DNA of 23,285 nt, taken from assembly GCF_000003605.2 (NCBI RefSeq), contig NW_003116954.1, forward strand, positions 255,563 through 278,847, written 5' to 3'. Positions 1-8,435 of the stretch are shown one piece after another. A program made the translations under genes and the position numbers. Numbering within the stretch: position 1 is the stretch's first letter; each line of letters begins with the position of its first letter. Under the pieces are notes generated by a model, which was given only the letters and a program-made list of their open reading frames with translations, was not told the origin of the DNA and ran no database searches. Source of the stretch: Saccoglossus kowalevskii. Its lineage: Eukaryota > Hemichordata > Enteropneusta > Harrimaniidae.

Positions 1-96
1 AGAACTTATTGTACGTTCATTGCCATGTTCGTCAAACTCAAAACCCTCAAAGTCCAAGTCGGCGTCAATGTAGCCGTCGAACAAAATCCCTACAAC
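1..96 (-). CDS. Partial acidic open frame at the left edge, unidentified
   Basis: Read on the minus strand, this frame opens after a TAA at 97-99 and runs off the left edge without a stop. It gives 32 residues rich in Asp, Glu, Phe and Gly, including the short stretch DADLDFEGFEFDEHGNE. The stretch is more CpG-rich than its surroundings, and the acidic F-x-G-F pattern reads more like protein than like the chance frames nearby. There is no Met; an AG at the minus-strand stretch TTGTAG (just after codon TAA) could be a weak splice acceptor, but its pyrimidine tract is poor. It lies on the same strand as the peroxiredoxin exon but does not resemble any part of a peroxiredoxin. It could be a nested gene exon, the acidic N-terminus of a decayed transposase, or chance. 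Confidence 0.25.
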
Positions 97-255
97 TTAT
101 TCTTGAAGTTCGTCGATATCCTCCCATACAATTTGGACTTAGCACTTTTAATCCACGGATTTTGCAGCCTGTCAGCTTGGCATTTTTCATTCATGTCTAA
201 TCATAACAAGCAGCCTGTCGGCTGAGATAGCTCCGCTGTTAGCAATGCACATGGC

Positions 256-1006
256 AATTAAAGAACAGAAGATATCATTAGAAAATGAACAAATCTGAGA
301 GAGGTCCACATGTAGTACCTATATGTATAATATATCAAAGCAATTGGACTTGCGGTTTTCAACAAGAAGTCGAAAATATCACTTTTTACCAAAAATTACA
401 AAAATATTCACCGAAATTAGAGAACTAAAGATATCATTACAAAATGAACAAATCTGAGAGAGGTCCACATGTAGTACCTATATATGTAATATCAAAGCAA
501 TTGGACTTGCAGTTTTCAACAAGAGGTCGAAAATATCACTTTTTACCAAAAATTACAAAAATATTCACCAAAATTAGAGAATTGAAGATATCATTACAAA
601 ATGAACAAATCTGAGAGAGGTCGACATGTAGTACCTATATATGTAAATATCAAAGCAATTGGACTTGCGGTTTTCAACAAGAAGTCGAAAATATCACTTT
701 TTACCAAAAATGACAAAAATATTCACCAAAATTAGAGAATTAAAGATATCATTACAAAATGAACAAATCTGAGAGAGGTCCACATGTAGTACCTATATAT
801 GTAATATCAAAGCAATTGCACTTGCGGTTTTCAACAAGAAGTCGAAAATATCACTTTTTACTAAAAATGACAAAAATATTCACCAAAATTAGAGAATTGA
901 AGATATCATCATGAAATGAACAAATCTGAGAGAGGTCTACCCAAGGTACATATACACCAAGTATCAAAGCATTCAGGCTTGTAGTTTTCAAGAAGAAGTC
1001 GAAAAA
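256..1006. repeat. Tandem array, five copies of a ~158-bp unit
   Basis: The word AAATCTGAGA recurs at 291, 450, 607, 765 and 922, spacings of 159, 157, 158 and 157. Every unit also has GATATCAT, a block ending in ATATATGTAATATC or similar, TTTTCAACAAGAAGTCGAAAA and TTCACCAAAATTAGAGAA. Copies 1-4 are highly alike. Copy 5 is more diverged (it has CTACCCAAGGTACATATACA in place of the usual middle) and is truncated into the right arm. The most decayed unit being at one edge is usual for arrays that turn over by unequal exchange. The unit length matches the ~160-bp repeats known from bivalve pearl elements and satellites, but I could not compare sequences. Confidence 0.9.
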
Positions 1007-1061
1007 GTAAAACATTGACACGGACGACGACGACGGACGACGAACAATCACTCATATGATA

Positions 1062-1092
1062 AGCTCCGCTCGACAAAGTCGACAGCGGAGCT
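1062..1092. repeat. Terminal hairpin of the 229-1093 element
   Basis: AGCTCCGCTCGAC, a 3-base AAA loop, then GTCG, a 2-base AC bulge and AGCGGAGCT form a 13-pair hairpin. Its outer base coincides with the right terminal inverted repeat of the element. Helitron-class elements typically have a short hairpin near the 3' end, which favours that assignment over a cut-and-paste MITE. Confidence 0.75.
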
Positions 1093-1093
1093 A

Positions 1094-1442
1094 AAAAATT
1101 GCTGTTATGTAACAATACTGAGATTGTGCTGATATCTTGAAGCAGCAGTAATCTCCACTTCGCTGTGCTTGATAAGTGGGTCCCATGTGACAAATACAAT
1201 ATGTGCAAAACATTGTTCACATGGCAAACACTATTGAGGAAAACAGGTTTGGCAGATAACACACAAATTTGGACATAATTCTATCACAACTTATTGAAAC
1301 AGTGAGAAAATTGAAAGAAATTCCATTTCGGGCAAGAGATCTTAAAATTACTATTCAACAACTTTTCCCCAGATATCAGAGGTCCAAAGATACAAAAAAG
1401 TCAAGATAAGCACATTTTATTTTCAATTTTTTCTGCTAGCAT
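1094..1442. other. Unannotated stretch, probable intron
   Basis: Nothing supportable here: no splice-bounded open frame, hairpin or repeat beyond simple AT bias. If the peroxiredoxin gene continues to the left, as expected, this is part of its intron. Confidence 0.5.
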
Positions 1443-1882
1443 CCATCTGAGAGTTAAGTGCTAACCATACAAGAAAAACAGCAGAGCAGCAAGGGAAATC
1501 AGATGGAGAATGAGAAGATCTGAACCAACATTGCCTGGAAGCCGAGATAAGTATATTAGCCTTCACTGAAATGCTATTTTACTTTGATTTAAATTCATGA
1601 TTGGCAACAAAGAAACGAATTGTATTGCAATTTGTAACAGATTTCACTTAACACCATGAAACACCATCTGAGAGTTAAAGTGCTAACCATACAAGAAAAA
1701 CAGCAGAGCAGCAAGGGAAATCAGATGGAGAATGAGAAGATCTGAACCAACATTGCCTGGAAGCCGAGATAAGTATATTAGCCTTCACTGAAATGCTATT
1801 TTACTTTGATTTAAATTCATGATTGGCAACAAAGAAACGAATTGTATTGCAATTTGTGACAGATTTCACTTAACACCATGAA
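1443..1882. repeat. Recent direct tandem duplication, 221-bp unit, two copies
   Basis: Copy 1 runs from CCATCTGAGAGTTAAGTGCT (from 1443) to TAACACCATGAA (about 1660). Copy 2 repeats it from 1664 to 1882 at an offset of about 221. I could find only two differences: one extra A in copy 2 (GTTAAAGTG against GTTAAGTG) and TGTGACAG for TGTAACAG. The near-identity in a non-coding region points to a very recent duplication, or to an assembly artefact. The unit has no reading frame and no terminal inverted repeats. Confidence 0.9.
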
Positions 1883-3512
1883 TAGGGGAATTTAAATATA
1901 CTGAATAATTAATACACTTACTCAAATTACTGGCAAATACTGAATACAATACCTTCCTCAATTTATCAACTTGCGTTGTATTTCTAAAGACGCAAATTTA
2001 TCATCAAGTTATGAAAATTGACAGAATGTATTTGCTAGATGATTGTAAATCATGTATACTTAATACATAAAATGCATTTATAACCAAAATAAGTCATATT
2101 TTAATGATTCATCATACAATAAATGAAATTTTTTCTTTATGTAGATTTATCAGAGATGCACTTCTAAAAAAGTAAATATTGTATTCTCACAAATTTTTGT
2201 AATATTTTCTTTTATCAAAAACACGATCTATTTTAGCTTTAGCTTTAGCATTACTTGCTTATGTCTGTGTATGTGTTAATGGAAGCAATCAATCATTTAG
2301 TCTATACAGTATCAATTCAATTCGCTGACAAATCTCAGCAGTGGATGTCTCTTGATTCCCTTCAATTCCACTCAAAATACAAGCAATTACTGGGAATTAC
2401 TGGTAGTAACAATATTGCAAAACATTCATTATTGCAGACAGACTTGATACTAACCCTTCAAATTTCACTGTTTGAAATTTGGGAAATGTCATCGAGCTAT
2501 AAAATGTTATTTTTCGTCCAATTCATGACAATGTCAATGTCACTGAGCCATGAAATGTTATTTTTTGCCCACTCATGACAATGTTGTCGCCCATAAAATG
2601 AAAGTTGCAGACAGTACAATGACAGCCATTGTAATATAAACTGGTTAGATTTCTGGTTTAATCTTATCTAACTGTTTGTGTCAAGTTAATTTGTGATTTG
2701 GATTCACACCAAAATCATTTACTCCATAATCTATTTTGTCATGCATCTTTTAATAATGCACCTATATATCACATGATGAAAACTCTTGATACATATGCAA
2801 ATTAAAAATAACTATCTAACTATTAGAGTTGGCGGATTTTGTTTGTGCTTCGCAATCAACATAATCTGCAGGTATTTTATCAATTTAACATTTGACATAA
2901 ACATCGAGTACTCGCTACACTACATATAAATACTCGTTGCTAGAATCAGTAAAAAAAACAAGTACAGATTCACATCACACAAATATACAAGTATGCATTA
3001 AAGCTGCACTCTGATCATACTGATCGTCACACAGCAGAGGTTGATACAATTCCATACTGTCTCAGTACACTTTGTGGTTTTTATGTGGTAACCTTGTTAT
3101 ATATCTTTCCTGTCTGCGGTAATCATTCAATAAGAGATAACAGCCCAAAATGACAGGGAAAAATTGTCTTGCATTGTGGGAATATACCCTCCAAGAGAGA
3201 ACTACATTTTCATCACTACAAGGACCACACTGTGAGAATTTAATTTGAGAAAATCCAATATCAGTAACCTTAATTTGTGAATTATACAAGGAAAGGAAAT
3301 TATTTTGAAGAAAACAACTTTATACAGATCATAAAATTCTATTGTTATTGATACAGACAGTATAATAATTGTGAAATACTTACAAATCTAATGGATAGAA
3401 GAAGAAAACAAGGTATTTGCCTGAAAATAAATGAATATTATGATTAGTCTACTATTGACTGCAAGAAGTGAGGGGTGTACGTCATTGCAATAAGTAATAC
3501 ATGTACAGAGGT
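1883..3512. other. Non-coding stretch, probable intron
   Basis: AT-rich DNA without a convincing exon. It holds a diverged 51-bp tandem pair (listed separately) and the palindrome CGAGTACTCG at 2905-2914, followed 12 bases later by TATAAATA. It also holds the word GCATTGTGGGA at 3171-3181, which recurs beside the peroxiredoxin TATA box. The open frames here (2255-2578 plus, 3062-3289 minus) have no recognisable domain and no good splice borders. Confidence 0.5.
2490..2590. repeat. Diverged tandem repeat, 51-bp period, two copies
   Basis: AAATGTTATTTTTCGTCC at 2502 and AAATGTTATTTTTTGCCC at 2553 start matching blocks, each followed by (A)TTCATGACAATGT or ACTCATGACAATGT and preceded by GAGCTATA or GAGCCATG. 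An offset of 51 would keep a reading frame open, and this is partly why a chance plus-strand frame spans it. Confidence 0.65.
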
Positions 3513-5470
3513 TGCACAGCGGGCAAGGATAGGCTACCAACACAATGCCACAGTGGCTAGGATAGGGTACTAACACACAATGCCACAGTGGCTAGGATAG
3601 GCTACCAACACACAATGCCACAGTGGCTAGGATAGGCTACCAACACACAATGCCACAGTGGCTAGGATAGGCTACTAACACACAAATGTCACAGTGGCTA
3701 GGATAGACTACCAACACACAATGCCACAGTGGCTAGGATAGGCTATCAACACAAATGCCACAGTGGCTAGGATAGGCTACCAACACACAAATGTCACAGT
3801 GGCTAGGATAGGCTACCAACACACAATGCCACAGTGGCTAGGATAGGCTATCAACACAAATGCCACAGTGGCTCGGATAGGCTACTAACACACAATGCCA
3901 CAGTGGCTAGAATAGGCTACCAACACACAATGCCACAGTGGCTAGGATAGGCTACCAACACACAATGCCACAGTGTGCTAAGATAGGCTACCAACACACA
4001 ATACCACAGTAACTAGGATAGGCTACCAACACACAATGCCACAGTAACTAGGATAGGCTACCAACACACAATGCCACAGTGGCTAGAATAGGCTACTAAC
4101 ACACAATACCACAGTGGCTAGGATAGGCTATCAACACACAATGCCACAGTGGTTAGGATAGGCTACCAACACACAATGCCACAGTGGCTAGGATAGGCTA
4201 CCAACACACAATGCCACAGTAACTAGGATAGGCTACCAACGTGCAATGCCACAGTGGCTAGGATAGGCTACTAACACACAATACCACAGTGGCTAGGATA
4301 GGCTACCAACACACAATGCCACAGTGGCTAGGATAGGCTACTAACACACAATGCCACAGTGGCTAGGATAGGCTACCAACACACAATGCCACAGTGGCTA
4401 GGATAGGCTACCAACACACAATGCCACAGTGGCTAGGATAGGCTACCAACACACAATGCCACAGTGGCTAAGATAGGCTACCAAAACACACAATGCCACA
4501 GTGGCTAGGATAGGCTACCAACACACAATGCCACAGTGGCTAGGATAGGCTACCAACACACAATGCCACAGTGGCTAGGATAGGCTACTAACACACAAAT
4601 GTCACAGTGGCTAGGATAGGCTACCAACACACAATGCCACAGTGGCTAGGATAGGCTATCAACACAAATGCCACAGTGGCTAGGATAGGCTACCAACACA
4701 CAAATGTCACAGTGGCTAGGATAGGCTACCAACACACAATGCCACAGTGGCTAGGATAGGCTATCAACACAAATGCCACAGTGGCTCGGATAGGCTACTA
4801 ACACACAATGCCACAGTGGCTAGAATAGGCTACCAACACACAATGCCACAGTGGCTAGGATAGGCTACCAACACACAATGCCACAGTGTGCTAAGATAGG
4901 CTACCAACACACAATACCACAGTAACTAGGATAGGCTACCAACACACAATGCCACAGTAACTAGGATAGGCTACCAACACACAATGCCACAGTGGCTAGG
5001 ATAGGCTACCAACACAGTGCCACAGTGGCTAGGATAGGCTACCAACACACAATGAATGCCACAGTGGCTAGGATAGGCTACCAACACACAAATGTCACAG
5101 TGGCTAGGATAGGCTACCAACACACAATGCTACAGTGGCTAGGATAGGCTACCAACACACAATGCCACAGTGGCTAGGACAGGCTACCAACACACAATGC
5201 CACAGTGGCTAGGATAGGCTACCAACACACAATGCCACAGTGTGCTAAGATAGGCTACCAACACACAATGCCACAGTGGCTAGGATAGGCTACCAACACA
5301 CAGTGCCACAGTGGCTAGGATAGGCTACCAACACAGTGCCACAGTGGCTAGGATAGGCTACTAACACACAATACCACAGTGGCTAGGATAGGCTACTAAC
5401 ACACAATACCACAGTGGCTAGGATAGGCTACTAACACACAATGCCACAGTGGCTAGGATAGGCTTCCAAC
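3513..5470. repeat. Minisatellite, ~35-bp unit, about 55 copies
   Basis: The unit is AATGCCACAGTGGCTAGGAT followed by AGGCTACCAACACAC, 35 bases. The array starts with a degraded unit (GCACAGCGGGCAAGGATAGG) and ends at GGCTTCCAACA. Variant units are common and patterned: AATACCACAG, CAGTAACTAGG, GTGTGCTAAG, AAATGTCAC, GGCTATCAACACAAATG, GGCTACTAAC. Every standard unit carries the dyad GCCAC-A-GTGGC, so either strand could form small hairpins at regular spacing. The unit is not a multiple of three, so it does not code. It probably lies inside a peroxiredoxin intron and would be transcribed as the C-poor complement. Confidence 0.97.
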
Positions 5471-5715
5471 ATATTCATTTGCCATTTCCTTCATGATCAC
5501 ATTTCGTCTATGGTCATCTCTACCTTGAAATACAGTGCTTCAGAATACAATATTTTAACGCATGTAAAAGGGACGCACAAGTTGTGATTGTTGTCATTTA
5601 ATATCGCATGAACTTTGGTAAATGACACAGGTGTGTCTGGTCAAAATAAGTCTTATTTCATAGTTCAGCATACAATGATTGCTATTTCTAATGCAGCAAA
5701 TAAGGTGCATCCATA
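5471..5715. other. Short unannotated gap between minisatellite and inverted-repeat element
   Basis: Nothing supportable. The sequence returns abruptly to ordinary AT-rich DNA after the last minisatellite unit. Confidence 0.5.
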
Positions 5716-7550
5716 TACAGTGCAGCTCAAAACTGGTTTACTAAAATACTTGCATGGCGTTGACGCAATGTTAAAAGTCTAATGCGTATGCATTTATCGA
5801 TTGAGCGGTTGCGCGACCTGAGGTCAACAAAGGTAGAACCGATTTTGAATATTCTAAACATGCTTGGTCGCAGTAAAACGCTTGTCCATGTTTCCAACTC
5901 GCAGTGTAAAGATCACCTCAAATCATCTTTCAACTAACTCGTATTAGCCTCTGAAAATTTGCTGTTCTGCCTAAGCAAGAAAAAAAAACATCCAAATTGT
6001 CTTTGGGTATAGCGCAATACTTTCATATTTTAGGAGGTATTTTTGCGAGTTAAAAAACAATCATGCTTTTGAAATGTGGATTTAAATCTACTAAAAAAAG
6101 TACATTATGATTGCCGGATTTGCTAAGTATAATGGCACGATATCCGGTTTTACATGAATGGATTGTGACCCTTCCATTTCAGTCAATACTAACTGAAATA
6201 ATTTGCTAAAAATAAATTACAATGTTCCATTCTCATTGTAAAGTTGGATTAATGAGTGTGCATGCCTTGAACAGAAATGTCCAGAGGAAGGTAGACGTGT
6301 GACATTTCGTTTTACTTGTAATAGACTGAGACCATCGCAGCCATCCAATTGCGAATTGTGAATTAATGAAGTTGTTTTGACAATTTGTATCAATTTAACA
6401 GACTTAAAAATTATTACCTGTGTTCAAAAACAGAACTGTAAACAAACAAAATGGCCAGCAACCAAAGGTTCCTAATACTGTAGAATACTTTATTTTCGCT
6501 TGGAATTTATTTTCGCTATTTTCGCTGAAGGGATGATTCCGTGAAAATAAAATCCAGCGAATATACTTTTTTTCCTATATTTCACATTAATCTCATCAAA
6601 AATCAGTGAAAATAAATTCCAAGCAAAACGCCCAAAAAGCCTTTTCAGCGAAAATTAATTCCAGCGAAAATAAAGTATTCCACAGTATGTTGTGGCAAAT
6701 CAATTTTTTTGCACGACAAGAAAATAACGTGAAAATAAGATAAACCAGGCTAGTGTTGCTTCATTATTTACAGCAACAAATCTGCAAACAATTGACTGAT
6801 CAATCGATCGAATCTGAAATTTTTCAGAGAAATATAAACTGTTTTCCAACTACACTTTTCCCAATGCCCAATAAATCAACAATCTACTTCTTAACTCGTA
6901 ACTTCATTTTGAAACCTACTATTGTATCAGATCAACGTTGTGAAATAGTCTTTTGCAATAATCTAACCACACATTGAAATTGTCCACATTTCACTATTCT
7001 GTCCAATAAAAAACTGTATTTGCATTATTATTTACAAGCAGTCTTGGATATTTATACCAGAAGCATTCTATCTCAAACATTCGCATAGACCTGAATACTT
7101 GTAAATGACAGACTGATATTTTGTGTACCAGTTTCTCTTGGTCTACAATCAATGCAAATATTTAATTCTAATAAAATTGATACAAAAAATATACACAAAG
7201 CACAATATTACTAAATTTTGCATTCCCATTAAGTCAGCAGACTCAATGCAGTGTCAGTCGTTATCCAGATAAGTTTATCGCAACCAGAGATGATACCACC
7301 AGCAGAAGGTTACTAAAATTATTACTGTGATCGCAAGCACAATTTGCAAAATTTTTTTATTTGAACCATGTAATTTTTTTATTTTCAAAATGAAACTTGT
7401 TATAGGACCATCCAGGTGTCTGTTTTGAAATATTTTTGTTGCATGTGTTGTTCATTGTTGTCATTTGCATGCAAACAATGCTATCAAAGTTAATGAGCTG
7501 TTTGCCTTAACGCAGCGTTAGAGTGAGCAAGTTTTGAGCTGTACTGTACC
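5716..7550. mobile_element. Candidate 1.8-kb non-autonomous element with terminal inverted repeats
   Basis: TACAGTGCAGCTCAAAACT begins at 5716. The reverse complement of 7532-7550 is TACAGTACAGCTCAAAACT, so 18 of 19 bases agree in inverted orientation. Just inside, both ends keep loosely similar GTT(G)ACGC or TAACGC words (around 5758 and 7508). There is no transposase frame. A TA is at each outer edge. The interior contains the MITE at 6476-6687, which would therefore be a later insertion. With only one copy in the window the boundaries rest on the inverted repeat alone. Confidence 0.45.
6476..6687. mobile_element. MITE, copy 1 (TA-flanked, ~22-bp inverted repeats)
   Basis: CTGTAGAATACTTTATTTTCGC at 6478-6499 pairs with its inverted partner at 6664-6685 with a single mismatch, and both ends abut TA. 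The interior is full of smaller inverted words (TTTTCGCTGAA, GCGAAAATAAATTCC types), so the whole 212 bp could fold into a long hairpin. There is no coding capacity. Related copies are at 11369-11571 (same orientation) and 19628-20040 (opposite orientation, two nested copies). The TA duplication is proved by the nested pair. This suggests mobilisation by a Tc1/mariner-type transposase encoded elsewhere. Confidence 0.88.
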
Positions 7551-7810
7551 AAACACAACTTAATATTTTACACAACGCATGTTTCCTCATATGATAACAC
7601 AAAAGTCATTTTGGCTTAGTATTACATGGATTAAAAACATAAAAAAACAATCCCACTTATAATGAATTTTGGCGATTCAGACACAGTAGGATTACGAGAC
7701 ATGTACTTTCAATAGTTCAATATCAGGCGTCTCTAAGTCTGATACTTTGTTCCCCAACCATATCAGCATGCAATACCATAGATAGAGAATGGCTGCATAT
7801 AGATGCTTAC
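7551..7810. other. Start of peroxiredoxin intron (minus strand)
   Basis: This is the intron sequence immediately downstream of the PRDX coding exon on the minus strand, starting with the donor GTAAGC at 7810-7805. The minus frame stays open through it by chance and gives a non-peroxiredoxin tail, so readthrough is not a real product. Confidence 0.6.
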
Positions 7811-7913
7811 CTCTATAATCTGACAATTTGATATCTTTGAAATCTCCGTTGACGACTGCCGCTCCCTTGAATGCTGGAGCCTCTTTACCAATCTGACACT
7901 TTCCGGCTGACAT
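7811..7913 (-). CDS. PRDX1/2: Typical 2-Cys peroxiredoxin, first coding exon (34 codons plus 1 nt)
   Basis: The exon starts at the ATG of 7913-7911 and encodes MSAGKCQIGKEAP, then AFKGAAVVNGDFKDIKLSDYR, then the first base of a Gly codon before a clean donor (GAG|GTAAGC). This is the N-terminus of cytosolic 2-Cys peroxiredoxins: the IGxxAPxF strand, the product loop, and FKDIxLSDYRGK. These thiol peroxidases reduce H2O2 and alkyl hydroperoxides using a peroxidatic Cys in FTFVCPTE, which should lie in the next exon; that exon is not in the window, so the intron exceeds 7.7 kb. There is no signal or mitochondrial targeting peptide, so the product should be cytosolic. The upstream in-frame Met at 7958 is rejected because an acceptor (CATTCAG) at 7926-7925 leaves an 11-nt leader before the ATG. 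Cys6 is extra and not catalytic in the family. PRDX1 and PRDX2 cannot be separated from this exon. Confidence 0.88.
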
Positions 7914-8383
7914 GATTGCAATAACTGAATGTAAAGAAATATAATGTGATATTAACAATTATAAAAGTGAACGTAGTATACGGTATATAATGATTTGTTA
8001 TTGCTTACTGTAAAAAGGTGAATTTCACTGGTTTAAAATTTAGTGGACTTGTGAAGTTGTGACAGAAATAATACATTCTGTGTTTAAATTCACTTACTAT
8101 TAATGCTATCAGCAGAATAAGTTAACATAAAATCTAGCATTTCATTAAGTAATATACAGAATTGTAAAACTCGCTTAGACTAACTTCCTAAATGTGACTT
8201 GCCCCAATTACTGAACACCAATTTAGCACTGAAGCACAAAATTAAAAACAATAAAACAAACTGTGTAAAACACTCAATACAGTATACCTTAGAAAAGTTT
8301 ACAGAATCAATCCCAGCGTTTTTAGCTCTGGTTTCACTTTAAAACAATTAGAAATTTGTATTAAAAGACTAGAAACAACTCAC

Positions 8384-8405
8384 CACTGGCTGCCACTGTA
8401 ACAAA
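8384..8405 (-). other. Candidate non-coding first exon of the peroxiredoxin gene
   Basis: On the minus strand a strong donor, CCAGTG|GTGAGTTG, ends at 8384/8383. It lies about 50 bases downstream of a TATA box, so a start near 8405 would give a leader exon of only about 22 nt. Splicing to the acceptor at 7926-7925 would remove a 459-nt intron and leave the ATG 11 nt into exon 2. A short non-coding first exon before an N-terminal coding exon is also found in vertebrate PRDX1. The exact start is inferred from TATA spacing. Confidence 0.5.
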
Positions 8406-8427
8406 TCTCTCTTAGAGGAGGACTCAC

Positions 8428-8435
8428 TATTTATA
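8428..8435 (-). promoter_or_regulatory. TATA box of the probable peroxiredoxin promoter
   Basis: The minus strand reads CTATAAATAGTGAGTCC, a full TATAAATA match, 45 bases upstream of the donor that ends the candidate leader exon. A further 12 bases upstream is TCCCACAATGC (8457-8447), which resembles half of the ZNF143/Staf element; this similarity is weak evidence. Confidence 0.5.

Larger units (their letters stand above)
229..1093. mobile_element. Pearl/Helentron-like non-autonomous element with five ~158-bp cores
   Basis: Both ends carry a 10-bp inverted repeat, GCTCCGCTGT at 230-239 and ACAGCGGAGC at 1082-1091, each next to a TA. Between them are five tandem copies of a ~158-bp core, an ACG-rich stretch (about 1020-1045), and a hairpin that ends exactly at the right terminus. 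There is no coding capacity. Left arm, tandem ~160-bp cores, right arm and terminal hairpin is the layout of the bivalve 'pearl' family, regarded as Helentron-associated non-autonomous elements. The flanking TA could instead mean a Tc1/mariner-type element. The boundaries are well supported; the class is inference. Confidence 0.6.

Noticed and set aside
2926..2933. TATAAATA as a plus-strand promoter
   Set aside because: There is no exon, donor or CpG enrichment downstream; a TATA word alone is expected by chance in AT-rich DNA.
3513..5470. CRISPR-like regular array
   Set aside because: There are no distinct spacers: whole 35-bp units repeat with point variants. The genome is animal-like. This is a minisatellite.
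1..7810. Second peroxiredoxin exon with FTFVCPTE
   Set aside because: I scanned the minus strand for this motif and its coding words and found none, so the exon must lie beyond the left edge.
7914..7958. Upstream in-frame Met giving a 15-residue longer peroxiredoxin N-terminus
   Set aside because: An acceptor, CATTCAG, lies between it and the family-typical MSAGK start, so the extra codons are intronic.
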